From positions 1,474,001 through 1,538,000 of the forward strand of contig NZ_LS483388.1 of NCBI RefSeq assembly GCF_900475415.1: 64,000 nucleotides of DNA, read 5' to 3'. The notes under the pieces are model-generated. The model ran no database searches. It was not told the DNA's origin and saw nothing but the letters and a program-made list of their open reading frames with translations. Both the position numbers and the translations under genes were made by a program. Positions 43,345 to 52,539 of this stretch are shown here, one piece after another. Origin of the DNA: Streptococcus porcinus (GTDB lineage Bacteria > Bacillota > Bacilli > Lactobacillales > Streptococcaceae). Numbering within the stretch: position 1 is the stretch's first letter; every line of letters starts with the position of its first letter.

Positions 43345-44279
43345 TAGTTTCCAAAGCTTTCTGTTAATTGTGGAACAACTTGTTTTTTACGTGATACAGC
43401 TCCCGCTAGAAAAGCATGATTATTTTCTAGTGTGAAGTTGAAAGCTGCCTCAACTTTATCCATGTTGCTACCAATTGCTAAGATTTCTGAATTTGAGTTA
43501 ACAATATCGGTAATCATTAAAACAAAGTCAGAATAGCCTTCCTTAGCAATAGCTTCCATAATTGCTGCTTCAATTGCTTCTTGACGCTCTAAGACTTCAG
43601 CAATATCAACTGTGTTAACTTGGGCGACACGTACAGGGCTTCCGTTTAATTCAAAAGTTTTAGCATCAATATCAATAAGCTCTGCTTCAGATTTACTTGC
43701 TAAGTTGGTACCTGCTTTTAGAAGATTCATTCCATATTCTTCTAAGTTCACTTGAGCTAACGCAGCTAATTCTTCTGCGACTTTATGGTCAGTAGCATGT
43801 GTTGTCGGTGATTTTAGAAGAAGAGTATCTGAAATTAGTCCTGACAGGAGCAAGCCTGCAATTTCTTTTGGCACTTCTACATTATTTTCTTTGTACATAC
43901 GATAAACAATAGAAGATGCTGATCCCACAGGCTCAACTCTCATAAATAATGGATTAGCTGTTTCAAAGTTAGCTACTCGGTGGTGATCAACAACACCATA
44001 TATTGTGACATCTGCAATATCTGCAATTGATTGTTGAAATTCATTGTGATCCGTTAAGATAACTGTGTCAACGCCTTCAGCTTGAGCAGATTCAACAAGG
44101 CGAGGTGCTGTAACTCCAAAACTTTTAAGTGCAAAATTTGTTTCTTCATTCGGTGTTCCAAGTGCTACCACTTCAGCATCCATACCATAAGCTTTTTTTG
44201 CCAGATGGGCAAAAGCATAGGATGATGCAATAGCATCTGTATCTGGGTTTTGATGACCAAAAACGAAAACTTTAGACAT
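43344..44279 (-). CDS. ppaC: Manganese-dependent inorganic pyrophosphatase
   Basis: 311 residues; family II pyrophosphatase (DHH family), splitting pyrophosphate made by biosynthetic reactions. Metal-site motifs: [16 protein letters not shown] (His-Asn-Pro-Asp-X-Asp), [19 protein letters not shown] (DHH), and the C-terminal substrate motif [20 protein letters not shown] precedes the ATG. Confidence 0.97.
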   Translation of the reverse strand: MSKVFVFGHQNPDTDAIASSYAFAHLAKKAYGMDAEVVALGTPNEETNFALKSFGVTAPRLVESAQAEGVDTVILTDHNEFQQSIADIADVTIYGVVDHHRVANFETANPLFMRVEPVGSASSIVYRMYKENNVEVPKEIAGLLLSGLISDTLLLKSPTTHATDHKVAEELAALAQVNLEEYGMNLLKAGTNLASKSEAELIDIDAKTFELNGSPVRVAQVNTVDIAEVLERQEAIEAAIMEAIAKEGYSDFVLMITDIVNSNSEILAIGSNMDKVEAAFNFTLENNHAFLAGAVSRKKQVVPQLTESFGN

Positions 44280-44365
44280 TTTTCTACCTCATTCTCTTTA
44301 TTCACTTTATTTTAGCAGAAATGAAAACTAAAATCAAAGTATCTCAATTATTTATTATTGAAAAA

Positions 44366-44397
44366 AATAAGGCCGAAAGTTATTTCCAGCCTTATTT
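44366..44397 (-). terminator. Terminator after pflA
   Basis: AAATAAGGC (44366-44373) pairs with GCCTTATTT (44389-44397), with GAAA/TTTC stacking further in. It overlaps the pflA stop. Confidence 0.78.
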
Positions 44398-45188
44398 TAT
44401 ACTTTATGGATACGGTTCATATACTCCGTGTAGGATTCCGTCTTCATAATAGCTTTTGCATTTTGAACCCTTTCTTTAGTCGGAGGTTTCACTCCTTCTA
44501 GTGGGTAAGGAATTCCCAGCTCACGCCATTTGAATTCTCCCATCGTATGGTAGGGAAGAATTTCAAACTTATCCACATTCTTTAAGCTTGCTACAAAAGC
44601 GCCTAATCGTTCCAAATGCTCATCTATATCGGTTAATCCTGGTACCAAAACATGGCGAATCCATACCGGAATGCCTTTGTCTGAAAGGTATTGAGCAAAT
44701 AACAAGATATTTTTATTGGACTGTTTAGTCACGATTTTATGCTGGTCCGCATCAATTTCTTTTATGTCCAGTAAGACCAAATCTGTAACAGCTAATAGTT
44801 TTTCTAACTTAGCATGATATTCTGGAGTCGCTCGATAAGTAAAACCACAGGTGTCAAGGGTGGTATGGACACCATACTTTTTAGCTTCAATAAACAGAGC
44901 CGTGATAAAATCAATCTGTAACATTGCCTCCCCACCAGAAACTGTAATACCTCCAGTTTTCCCCCAGAAATGTTTATAATTTAGAGCTTCTTTTAAAACA
45001 TCATTAACTGTACGTTCTTTGGAATTATTGGTCTCCATTTCCCAAGTATCAGGATTGTGGCAATATTGACAACGCATTTTACAACCTTGCATAAAAATGA
45101 TAAAACGAATTCCTGGGCCATCAACTGAACCGAAACTTTCAGTTGAGTGGATCATTCCAGTAACTTGCCCATAATCTATTTCAGTCAT
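44397..45188 (-). CDS. pflA: Pyruvate formate-lyase activating enzyme
   Basis: 263 residues, radical SAM enzyme that installs the glycyl radical on pyruvate formate-lyase for anaerobic mixed-acid fermentation. The Fe-S cysteines are in GCKMRCQYCHNPDTW (CX3CX2C), followed by GGITVSGGEAMLQ (SAM binding) and TTLDTCGFTY. AAGGAGATG precedes the ATG. A cre-like site lies 18 bases upstream, so carbon catabolite control is likely. The lyase gene itself is not in the window. Confidence 0.96.
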   Translation of the reverse strand: MTEIDYGQVTGMIHSTESFGSVDGPGIRFIIFMQGCKMRCQYCHNPDTWEMETNNSKERTVNDVLKEALNYKHFWGKTGGITVSGGEAMLQIDFITALFIEAKKYGVHTTLDTCGFTYRATPEYHAKLEKLLAVTDLVLLDIKEIDADQHKIVTKQSNKNILLFAQYLSDKGIPVWIRHVLVPGLTDIDEHLERLGAFVASLKNVDKFEILPYHTMGEFKWRELGIPYPLEGVKPPTKERVQNAKAIMKTESYTEYMNRIHKV

Positions 45189-45205
45189 TGCATCTCCTTA
45201 TACCT

Positions 45206-45219
45206 TGTAAACGTTTTTA
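45206..45219 (-). promoter_or_regulatory. cre-like site upstream of pflA
   Basis: On the minus strand TAAAAACGTTTACA, one mismatch from TGNAANCGNWNNCA. It lies 8 bases downstream of a TATAAT (45228-45233) and 18 bases before the start. Confidence 0.5.
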
Positions 45220-45248
45220 ACACTTTCATTATAACATTTTTCACAAAA

Positions 45249-45272
45249 AAGACTAGGTATGATCCTAGTCTT
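45249..45272 (-). terminator. Terminator overlapping the stop of the CBS/CorC gene
   Basis: GACTAGG (45251-45257) pairs with CCTAGTC (45264-45270), flanked by AA and TT; TTTTTTGTG follows on the minus strand. Confidence 0.82.
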
Positions 45273-46599
45273 CATTAATTATCTGTTCTATATTAGAAAC
45301 AACAACTTTTAACTTCGTAATCCGTCCATCTTTTACTTTATCGTTAGTAAGAATTAAATGTTTCCCATTACTATGGCATTCAATGCTTTCTTTTTCTTCT
45401 TGGCTCGGGATAGTACCGGTACCTGTTATATAAAAACCTGCTATCGTATCAACATCATCACTCTCAAGGTCAGTTCCAAAGTACTCATTAAACTCATTAA
45501 GTGTCATTGTCCCTACGACGATATAAGTATCTTCACCAATAACATGCACAAATTGTTCTGCTTTGTCGGTTTCGTCATCAATTTCACCAACGATTTCTTC
45601 CAGTAAATCTTCCAAGGTAACCAGTCCAGCTACTCCTCCATACTCATCTAAAAGAATTGCCATTTGGTTCTGAGTGATTCGGAGTTGACGTAATAAATCA
45701 TCTACATAAATTGTTTCTGGAACAAATAAGGGTTCTTGTAAAATTCGTCGGATATTGATATTTTCAAAGCCTTCTTTAAATCCGGCATCTAATAAGCGTT
45801 TGGTGTGGACCAAGCCAATAACCTTATCCTTATCAACATCATAAACGGGGATACGTGAAAAACTTTGTTTTAAGATTTCTTGGATATTTTCTAAAGCATC
45901 GTCGTTGATATCAATCATAAAAGCATCAGTACGTGGTACCATCACTTCACGCGCCATTAATTCGTCCAGAGAGAATATCCCTTGTAACATTTCGATTTCG
46001 TCAGCGTCTAATGTTGCTTCACTGTTTGACAACATGTATTCGATTTCGTCACGTGTCATCTGTTCATCAGCATCATCAAATGTCATCGGAGTTATACGAC
46101 TAAGTAAGTTAGTTGAAACAGATAAGAGCCATACAAAAGGACTGACCAACTTCCCTAAAACAATAATCACTGGTGCTGAAATAATAGCCAAGCGATCTTT
46201 TAAATTCATAGCAATCCGTTTAGGATATAATTCTCCCAGAACGATAGAAACATAAGTTAAAAAAATCAATGAGATAATTGTCCCAGCAGAGCGGGCTGTT
46301 GCTGAATTTCCTAACCAGCTTGAGATAACTTTCCCAAGGGAAGCTGATAAACTAGCTCCCTGCAAGAGGCTGATAAAGGTAATACCAACCTGGATAGTTG
46401 AAAGAAAGTGGTTAGGTTGATTTAAGACGCTCAATAATCGGACATAACTTTTATCACCGTCTGCTGCTTTTTGTTGAACTCGGGAGCGGCTTAAAGAAAC
46501 AAGAGCCATCTCACTAGCAGAGAAAAAAGCGTTTAATAAAGTCAAGAAAATCAGCAATAATACTTGAAGGTATAAGGGCTGATTGACAGGGTCTTCCAT
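45265..46599 (-). CDS. CNNM/CBS/CorC-type membrane protein (HlyC/CorC family)
   Basis: 444 residues: an N-terminal CNNM (DUF21) domain with three to four membrane segments (about 10-165), a pair of CBS domains (about 205-330; MVPRTDAFMIDIND, DEYGGVAGLVTLEDLLEEIVGE), and a C-terminal CorC/HlyC domain (about 345-440). Members are magnesium or cobalt efflux proteins or regulators; older annotations call them haemolysins, which is not supported here. Single-gene unit. Confidence 0.9.
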   Translation of the reverse strand: MEDPVNQPLYLQVLLLIFLTLLNAFFSASEMALVSLSRSRVQQKAADGDKSYVRLLSVLNQPNHFLSTIQVGITFISLLQGASLSASLGKVISSWLGNSATARSAGTIISLIFLTYVSIVLGELYPKRIAMNLKDRLAIISAPVIIVLGKLVSPFVWLLSVSTNLLSRITPMTFDDADEQMTRDEIEYMLSNSEATLDADEIEMLQGIFSLDELMAREVMVPRTDAFMIDINDDALENIQEILKQSFSRIPVYDVDKDKVIGLVHTKRLLDAGFKEGFENINIRRILQEPLFVPETIYVDDLLRQLRITQNQMAILLDEYGGVAGLVTLEDLLEEIVGEIDDETDKAEQFVHVIGEDTYIVVGTMTLNEFNEYFGTDLESDDVDTIAGFYITGTGTIPSQEEKESIECHSNGKHLILTNDKVKDGRITKLKVVVSNIEQIINED

Positions 46600-46749
46600 T
46601 AATAAATACTCCTAAAAAGTTTATAGTATAGTCATTATATCACAGATTTTACAGAAAAGAACTCAATTTGTTATTAAGCCCTAAATTTCAATTTTTTGCC
46701 CTAAAAATTTTCTATAACAAAGAATTTTTATTAGGCAACTAATCTACTC

Positions 46750-47298
46750 TTAATCAGCAGCTATTTTCTCTAGCATTAGTAAAAATGGTGGGCAATTTTT
46801 CTGGTTCAAAGCTTGGTAACTCATCACGGCCACTTTTTCTTGTGGCAACTGACTCAAATAATCAAGTAGAGCATCTTTTTCCTTACGCCCTCCTTCATGG
46901 CCATAATATACCATAATAGCAATCCTACCGCCCACACGCAGAGCTCTCAATAATTTTTTAAGGGCTTCGATAGTTGTTTCTGCTCTTGTAACAATTGACT
47001 TATCAGCATTTGGTAAATATCCCAAGTTAAAGATAGCTGCATCTACTTGGTCAAGGTAATCATCGACTTTTTCATGCCCATCTTGGATCAGTTGGACATT
47101 CTCAAGCTGTGCTTTTTGCAATTTCTCCCTTGTTACCTGCAAAGCTTTTTCCTGAACGTCAAAAGCATATAGTCTTTTAACTTTTGGTGCAAAATATAGG
47201 GTATCGTTGCCATTTCCCATAGTTGCATCAACCAGAATACTATTGGTATCAAGGATAGCATCTAAAAATTGGTGAGACATGTCAAGTGGTCTTTGCAT
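46750..47298 (-). CDS. Class I SAM-dependent methyltransferase, YtqB family
   Basis: 182 residues with the Rossmann methyltransferase core: VDATMGNGNDTLYFAP (SAM loop), YAFDVQEKAL, NLGYLPNADKS and the RVGGRIAIMVYYGHEGG strand. The YtqB/rRNA-methylase group usually sits next to a radical SAM gene (ytqA) in Firmicutes; here that gene is at 48952-49872 and the two are split by an ABC transporter pair. The target is not established by sequence. The start follows TAGGAG. Confidence 0.85.
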   Translation of the reverse strand: MQRPLDMSHQFLDAILDTNSILVDATMGNGNDTLYFAPKVKRLYAFDVQEKALQVTREKLQKAQLENVQLIQDGHEKVDDYLDQVDAAIFNLGYLPNADKSIVTRAETTIEALKKLLRALRVGGRIAIMVYYGHEGGRKEKDALLDYLSQLPQEKVAVMSYQALNQKNCPPFLLMLEKIAAD

Positions 47299-47310
47299 AA
47301 TTGTTTACTC

Positions 47311-48096
47311 CTAACTTGCTAAATCACGGCGGCTAAAGACATAAAGTCCAATCAGATAAGAAACAATTATAATAACGGCCGCAATTAATAACATCATAGC
47401 ATCAAGATCTAAACCAGCGAACCGATCGGTAGCATTCGCATAATAATATGGCGTCACATACTTGAGAATATCTACTTTATCAACTAGTCGGCATATAAGA
47501 TCCATAAAATAGCCAAATAAAGCAAGCCCCATTCCTAAACCAACTAGCTTTTTCCTAGAAAAAGCGGAAATCATGAAGCAAATACTTGCGATTTCTACCT
47601 GCATAAGAAGTACCAAAGAATGATATTGTGCGAAGTCACTATAATTAAAAGGCATCCCTACTTTGTAAAGCGCTAGGTACTCAGGGATAATCGCTATCAT
47701 ATTGAAAAGTATCAGTAAGATTAAAATACTAAGATACTTCTTCCAAAAAATGTGTTTGCGACTTATCGGTAGGCTAAAGAGAAACTCTGCTGTATGAGCC
47801 TCTTCTTCCTTAGATAGCATTGATATTCCTAACATTGCTGAAAACATCGCTGCGCCAATCGAATAAATCAGAGCAATTTCTGATGAATAGTAGCCTCCTA
47901 AGGTCGCTATGGAGACTTTGTCCATTCCCAAAGCCTTTGAAATACCTCCCATGTCTTGATAGAGGTATGCAATTTCTTTAATACTATCAGCGACACTCTC
48001 GTAGAGTAGAATACATAAAGCACTACTAACGCCCACAGATAATGCCCAAATTAAAAGACTTTTTCTGTTTTCCTGTAACTCATGTCTAATAATCAT
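47311..48096 (-). CDS. ABC-2-type transporter permease
   Basis: 261 residues with about six membrane segments and a first cytoplasmic stretch MIIRHELQENRKSLLIWAL typical of ABC-2 exporters. A charged loop, SKEEEAHTAEFLFSLPISRKHIFWKK, carries the conserved E-F-L-ARPISR-like motif of this permease type. The substrate is unknown. It overlaps the ATPase gene by 4 bases (ATGA-type) and is followed 12 bases later by ytqB. Confidence 0.82.
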   Translation of the reverse strand: MIIRHELQENRKSLLIWALSVGVSSALCILLYESVADSIKEIAYLYQDMGGISKALGMDKVSIATLGGYYSSEIALIYSIGAAMFSAMLGISMLSKEEEAHTAEFLFSLPISRKHIFWKKYLSILILLILFNMIAIIPEYLALYKVGMPFNYSDFAQYHSLVLLMQVEIASICFMISAFSRKKLVGLGMGLALFGYFMDLICRLVDKVDILKYVTPYYYANATDRFAGLDLDAMMLLIAAVIIIVSYLIGLYVFSRRDLAS

Positions 48097-48929
48097 CTTG
48101 TTTCCTCCTCATAATAGTGCATAAAGAGGTCCTCCAAGGATGGTTCTTCAATTAAAACATCATCAAGTTCCATTTGACTCAACTCTTTGAGTAACTCACT
48201 AGCTTTACCCTCAAAGGTGCGCGTGCTTGATTGGCCATCTTTCCATAACGTAACTACTTTTTTTTGATGTTGCATGAGATTTTCAACCCGATCAATAGTT
48301 ACCAATTTTCCTTTTTTAAGAATTGCAATGCGATCACAATATGATTTGATTTCTGACAAAACATGAGAGGATAAAAAGCAAGTCTTACCATTTGCTTTCG
48401 CTTCTAACAAGAGTTGAAAGAAACGCTCTTGCATGAGAGGATCTAATCCTGACGTTGGCTCATCTAAAATTAATAAATCTGGCTGATGTTGCATCGCACA
48501 AACAATACTAACTTTTTTACGATTACCTAAAGATAAATCCTTAATTTTTTTGGTTAGCGGTACTTCTAAGAGTTGACAAATGCGATCTGATTCTCTACTA
48601 CAATCTGTATTAGTATGGGCTTTAGCAGCAAAATCAATGGTCTCCTTAACCGTCATATTAGGATAAAACATAGCTTCTGAAGGCATATACCCAATATGCT
48701 CTAAGGTTTCAGACAAGGTTTGATAACGATTATTAAAAAGGGTAATTTGTCCTTTATTACAAGTGATTAGACCTAATAGACACCTTATAGTCGTTGATTT
48801 TCCAGCACCATTAGCTCCAAGGAATCCATATATTTCCCCTTTCTCAACTGTCAAAGTCAATTGATCAAGCGCAATTTGTCGACCATAGGATTTTGATAGA
48901 TTTTGAATAGCAATGATTGTCTCTGTCAT
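48093..48929 (-). CDS. ABC transporter ATPase (exporter type)
   Basis: 278 residues: Walker A GANGAGKSTT, Q-loop in EHIGYMPSEAMFYPNM, signature DLSLGNRKKVSIVCAM (LSLGNRKK replaces LSGGQ), Walker B LLILDEPTSGLDPLM, and the FLSSHVLSEI switch. The C-terminal ~70 residues are the extension found in ABC-2 exporters. With the permease at 47311 it forms a two-gene exporter, possibly for a drug, peptide or lipid. Confidence 0.87.
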   Translation of the reverse strand: MTETIIAIQNLSKSYGRQIALDQLTLTVEKGEIYGFLGANGAGKSTTIRCLLGLITCNKGQITLFNNRYQTLSETLEHIGYMPSEAMFYPNMTVKETIDFAAKAHTNTDCSRESDRICQLLEVPLTKKIKDLSLGNRKKVSIVCAMQHQPDLLILDEPTSGLDPLMQERFFQLLLEAKANGKTCFLSSHVLSEIKSYCDRIAILKKGKLVTIDRVENLMQHQKKVVTLWKDGQSSTRTFEGKASELLKELSQMELDDVLIEEPSLEDLFMHYYEEETR

Positions 48930-48951
48930 AATAGACTCCTTCTGGCATATC

Positions 48952-49872
48952 TTAGATTAGTTGACAGCCCTGATAAACATCTCTGGCTTCCATTTCTTTA
49001 TCTATGGCATTTAATACTTCCCACTTATTTAGGCTCCACATAGGGCCTATTAGCATCTCCCGTGGGGCATCACCTGTAATCCGATGAATGATGATATCTT
49101 TGGGAATAATTTCTAACTGGTCACAAATAATGTTAACATAATCTTTTTGGCTCAGTAATTGCAAACGTCCTTCATGATAGTCGCGTTGCATACGCGTATT
49201 TGTCATCAAATGTAAAAGATGGAGCTTAATACCTTGAATATCATTATCTGTGACACATCTTCTTACATTTTCGATCATCATCTCGTGTGTTTCTCCCGGT
49301 AAGCCATTGATAAGATGAGCGACCACTTCAATCTTAGGGTATCTCCGAAGACGCTTTACAGTTTCCTGATACAATTCATAAGAATGAGCACGATTAATCA
49401 GTTGTGATGTTTCTTCATAAGTTGTCTGCAACCCAAGCTCTACGGTAACATGCATTTTTTCTGCCAGCTCTGCTAAATAAGAAATAACTTCATCAGGCAA
49501 ACAATCTGGTCTGGTCCCAATATTGATACCAACCACACCAGGCTCAAAAATAGCTTGTTCATAACGTTCTTTAATGACTTCTAGAGAGGCATGCGTATTT
49601 GTGAAATTTTGGAAATAAACCAAATAACGGCTAACCTCTGGCCATTTTCTATGCATAAAGTCAATTTCTTTGTAAAATTGCTCCCTAATGGGGGCATCAG
49701 GTGCTACGATAGCATCTCCTGACCCCGAAACAGTACAAAAAGTACAGCCTCCATGTGCTACTGTTCCATCACGATTTGGACAATCAAAACCTGCGTCAAT
49801 GGGAACTTTAAATATTTTTTCACCAAATAGTTTACGATAGTAATCATTCAGTGTTTGGTAACGTTTTTTCAT
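48952..49872 (-). CDS. Radical SAM protein, YhcC/YtqA family
   Basis: 306 residues. The Fe-S cysteines are spaced as in the YhcC/YtqA group: FDCPNRDGTVAHGGCTFC (C-X11-C-X2-C), followed by YFQNFTNTHA and GTRPDCLPDEVISYLAELAE. The substrate is not established. It lies upstream of the ABC pair in the same direction, and a terminator before it separates it from the PAP2 gene. Confidence 0.87.
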   Translation of the reverse strand: MKKRYQTLNDYYRKLFGEKIFKVPIDAGFDCPNRDGTVAHGGCTFCTVSGSGDAIVAPDAPIREQFYKEIDFMHRKWPEVSRYLVYFQNFTNTHASLEVIKERYEQAIFEPGVVGINIGTRPDCLPDEVISYLAELAEKMHVTVELGLQTTYEETSQLINRAHSYELYQETVKRLRRYPKIEVVAHLINGLPGETHEMMIENVRRCVTDNDIQGIKLHLLHLMTNTRMQRDYHEGRLQLLSQKDYVNIICDQLEIIPKDIIIHRITGDAPREMLIGPMWSLNKWEVLNAIDKEMEARDVYQGCQLI

Positions 49873-49898
49873 ATTCCCATTTTAGCACAATTTACCCT

Positions 49899-49925
49899 AA
49901 AAAAAACAACCCTTTCGAGTTGCTT
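49899..49925 (-). terminator. Terminator after the PAP2 gene
   Basis: AAGCAACTC and GGGTTGTT pair around a GAAA tetraloop on the minus strand, followed by TTTTTT. Confidence 0.82.
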
Positions 49926-49930
49926 AGTTA

Positions 49931-50581
49931 TTATTTCTGTTTTGATTGAAATCGCCATTCAAAACGCTTTTCTTTATAGTAAGGATATAACAGATTCAAA
50001 ATACCATAGCCCAGAACAAAACCGCCAATAACATCTGTAGGGTAGTGAACACCCAGGTAGATACGAGACAAGCCAATCAACAGAATAACTGTCGAAAATA
50101 CAACCGTGACTAGTATTTTGGTGCTCTTCTTCTGTGAACGCCCCAGCAGAATCACCATCAGAGCCCCATATATCATCATGGCACCCATAGCATGCCCACT
50201 AGGAAAGGAATAGCCACCTGCATAAACGATATGCTCTAAACTAGGGCGTGCCCGTTGGTACACAAATTTAAAACCTGTGACTAACAATCCTGCTAAAACG
50301 CCATTCGTTAGTTGAAATAAGGCCTCAGCCTTCCATTTTTTTATCAAGAAAAGAATTACTAATACTGCAACAACAACGACTTGAGTTGAGACATTCCCCA
50401 TATAGGTGATAGCTCTAAAGAAGCTTGTTAATTGATCCGGTAATGAGCCCCTAATAGCATTTTGAACCCTATCGTCAAATACCACAAGTGAATACGGATA
50501 AAATTGGACAGTATACCCCAGCATAACAAAAATTAAAAATGCAAATGATGATCTTAATAGATAAGTTTGTTTAGTTTTCAT
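49931..50581 (-). CDS. PAP2-family membrane phosphatase
   Basis: 216 residues with about five or six membrane segments and the three-part phosphatase signature KFVYQRARPSL, SFPSGHAMGA, and SRIYLGVHYPTDV (catalytic His in the second and third). Members dephosphorylate undecaprenyl pyrophosphate, phosphatidate or related lipids; the substrate here is unknown. It overlaps the end of ribU by 11 bases, so it belongs to the FMN-riboswitch operon. That placement is a curiosity, not evidence that it handles flavins. Confidence 0.87.
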   Translation of the reverse strand: MKTKQTYLLRSSFAFLIFVMLGYTVQFYPYSLVVFDDRVQNAIRGSLPDQLTSFFRAITYMGNVSTQVVVVAVLVILFLIKKWKAEALFQLTNGVLAGLLVTGFKFVYQRARPSLEHIVYAGGYSFPSGHAMGAMMIYGALMVILLGRSQKKSTKILVTVVFSTVILLIGLSRIYLGVHYPTDVIGGFVLGYGILNLLYPYYKEKRFEWRFQSKQK

Positions 50582-51149
50582 ATGGTAAATTGATGTATCT
50601 TTCTAAAACTGGTTTACTAGCAATATAAACAAAATAAAATGAAATTGCAAATATTACCCCCTCTGCCAAATTGAATGGTAATACCATTGTAACTAAGTAT
50701 TTGGCCACACCGATAAAGGTACCTATATCAAAATTAGCAAACTTTGCATATAAAGGAATGGCATAAAAGTAGTTTAATAACAGCATCACAAGCGTTAACA
50801 TAACTGTCCCAATTAAAGTAGCTCCTATAAATTGTTTGCGTGTTTTCTTCGGATTCCAAAACATAGCAAATGCCGTTACGAATAAACCTAAAGCCAAGAT
50901 ATTCATTGGTAAGCCAATAAAATCATTAACGCCGCTATTGTTAAGAATCAATTTCAGCAAACTGCGTAATAACAAGACAGTATAAGCGCTTTTAAGATCT
51001 AGCAGAACTAAGGCTAACATAATAGGTATTATCGAAAATTCGATTTTTAAAAAATTAGCTCCCGGAATAATTGCAAAGCTGACAAACATTAGTAAAAAAG
51101 AAATGGTTGACAAAATTGCAATCATCACAAGCCGATGTGTTTTTGACAT
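50571..51149 (-). CDS. ribU: Riboflavin ECF transporter substrate-binding component
   Basis: 192 residues with six membrane segments (about 8-25, 37-55, 58-75, 80-100, 110-135 and 150-175), the S-component fold that pairs with shared EcfA/EcfA'/EcfT modules encoded elsewhere. Family marks: FLKIEFSIIPIMLALVLLD, NDFIGLPMNILALGLF. It is directly preceded by an FMN riboswitch, which supports riboflavin as the substrate. GGAGGAAC lies before the ATG. Confidence 0.94.
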   Translation of the reverse strand: MSKTHRLVMIAILSTISFLLMFVSFAIIPGANFLKIEFSIIPIMLALVLLDLKSAYTVLLLRSLLKLILNNSGVNDFIGLPMNILALGLFVTAFAMFWNPKKTRKQFIGATLIGTVMLTLVMLLLNYFYAIPLYAKFANFDIGTFIGVAKYLVTMVLPFNLAEGVIFAISFYFVYIASKPVLERYINLPYEN

Positions 51150-51221
51150 AAAAAAGTTCCTCCAATTTTTTCAAATTGAAAGAAGTTCCTTCGTAATTGC
51201 CTACACTCAAAAAAGCATACA

Positions 51222-51250
51222 CAAAAAACCCGGTCTTCTCTCATCCAGAC
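51222..51250 (-). terminator. Possible terminator platform of the ribU riboswitch
   Basis: TCTGG and CCGGG on the minus strand can pair (two G-T pairs), followed by TTTTTT. The 5' arm overlaps the 3' end of the aptamer, as expected for a terminating expression platform. The folding has not been computed. Confidence 0.4.
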
Positions 51251-51350
51251 TTTACTGTCGGTTGTGGATTTGCACCACATCAGCTTGCGCTCGCGGACTT
51301 CTAACTCATTAGTCACCGCCGGTCGGGAATTGCACCCTGCCCTGAAGACA
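51235..51350 (-). promoter_or_regulatory. FMN riboswitch (RFN element) controlling ribU
   Basis: On the minus strand the conserved RFN blocks occur in order: CTTCAGGGCAGGGTG, AATTCCCGACCGGCGGT, GAAGTCCGCGAGCG, TGGTGCAAATCCA, CCGACAGTAAAGTCTGGATG and GAGAGAAG closing P1. It should repress ribU (and the PAP2 gene) when FMN is plentiful. Confidence 0.96.
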
Positions 51351-51413
51351 CTTATAGGATAGCAAATTTATTACTACTTAGCAAGAAATTTTATTTACTT
51401 TTTTTATCATCCC

Positions 51414-52463
51414 TTAAGGATGTGATTGCATTGATGGAAAACTAAACTGATACTTAATAGCATACGATTTTTTTTGTCCTTTTGACAGCCTGATATTCCC
51501 TAAATGCTCATGGGTAATTGCATCAGGCAAGGTTTGAGCTTCTAAGGCTAAACCTTCATACTTAACATTATTGCGTTGCCAACTCCGTTCAAAACGAACA
51601 CCTTCTTCGGGATAATTAAAACTATAAACAACCAGCCCATTTCTGTTTGAATAGAGTGAAACTTGATCTTGACTTTCTAAATCTGTCAAAATAGCAATGG
51701 GCTGAGTAATATCATCCTTAACAACGAAAGCATCATCTAGACCTGCTGTCTGTTTAAGAGGAGTCTGCAAGCAAGTTGGAATTAAAAAATCATAAGGTGA
51801 GCCCTTTACAGGTAAGAATTGGCCAGATGGAATAAGTTCATTATTAGTTTCTAGCATTTGTTGGGAAGCGATAAATAATGAATGTTTTTCAATGGTTTCT
51901 TGAGAGCTCAAATTAAAGTAAACATGGCAAGTGGGATTAAAAAGTGTTTCCCGAGTAACTTGGTCAGCTACATAAGTTACTGATAAACTGTTATCTTTTT
52001 CCAAACGGTAGGTAGCACTCACTCGCATATCTCCTGGAAAACCATCAAGCTCTGCTCGAGCTTGATAGGTAAAGCAAACTTCCGCATAGCTGTCACTTAC
52101 ATTGGTATGATAGGACCAGTTTTGTTTATGAAATCCCTGTGGTCCCCCATGAATACAATTTGTATAACTATTTTGGGGAAGTTGATAGACCCCATCCGTC
52201 AGAGCAATACGCCCCCTTGAAATTCTTCCCGCCACTCGTCCAATAGATTGTCCAGCACAGATACCATTTGCCAAGTACTCACTTGGCTTTTCATGTCCTA
52301 GAACGATATTCTTATAGGTTCCATCTGTTTGAGGAACTAGATAGGCTTGCCATGTTGCACCCAAGCTTAAAAAATGTGCTCTGATACCATTTTCATTTAT
52401 TAGTTGAATTTGAAAAATTTCTATACCATCAACCACTTCAATAAGAACACTTTTTACTTCCAT
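51414..52463 (-). CDS. galM: Aldose 1-epimerase (mutarotase)
   Basis: 349 residues; converts alpha and beta anomers of galactose or glucose. Catalytic features: NCIHGGPQGFHKQNW (His), TCHVYFNLS (His), ALEAQTLPDA (Glu base near 310). It sits after the alpha-galactosidase gene, separated by a terminator, so it may be read separately. The galactose released by Aga would need this step before the Leloir enzymes, which are not in the window. Confidence 0.93.
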   Translation of the reverse strand: MEVKSVLIEVVDGIEIFQIQLINENGIRAHFLSLGATWQAYLVPQTDGTYKNIVLGHEKPSEYLANGICAGQSIGRVAGRISRGRIALTDGVYQLPQNSYTNCIHGGPQGFHKQNWSYHTNVSDSYAEVCFTYQARAELDGFPGDMRVSATYRLEKDNSLSVTYVADQVTRETLFNPTCHVYFNLSSQETIEKHSLFIASQQMLETNNELIPSGQFLPVKGSPYDFLIPTCLQTPLKQTAGLDDAFVVKDDITQPIAILTDLESQDQVSLYSNRNGLVVYSFNYPEEGVRFERSWQRNNVKYEGLALEAQTLPDAITHEHLGNIRLSKGQKKSYAIKYQFSFPSMQSHP

Positions 52464-52503
52464 ATAAAATCCTCTTTTAGTTAACTTTCTTAAAAAGATA
52501 AGA

Positions 52504-52528
52504 AAAGTAAACCTTTTGAATAGTTTAC
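52504..52528 (-). terminator. Terminator after aga
   Basis: AAAGTAAAC (52504-52512) pairs with GTTTAC (52523-52528) and further bases; TTTTCTT follows on the minus strand. Confidence 0.65.
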
Positions 52529-52539
52529 CTTTCTTTTAA

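Noticed and set aside
45265-46599. Haemolysin.
   Set aside because: The CNNM-CBS-CorC layout is a transport or regulator family; the haemolysin label in related entries is historical.
51103-51316. Two overlapping open frames across the ribU leader.
   Set aside because: They lie on the FMN riboswitch and have no protein family features.
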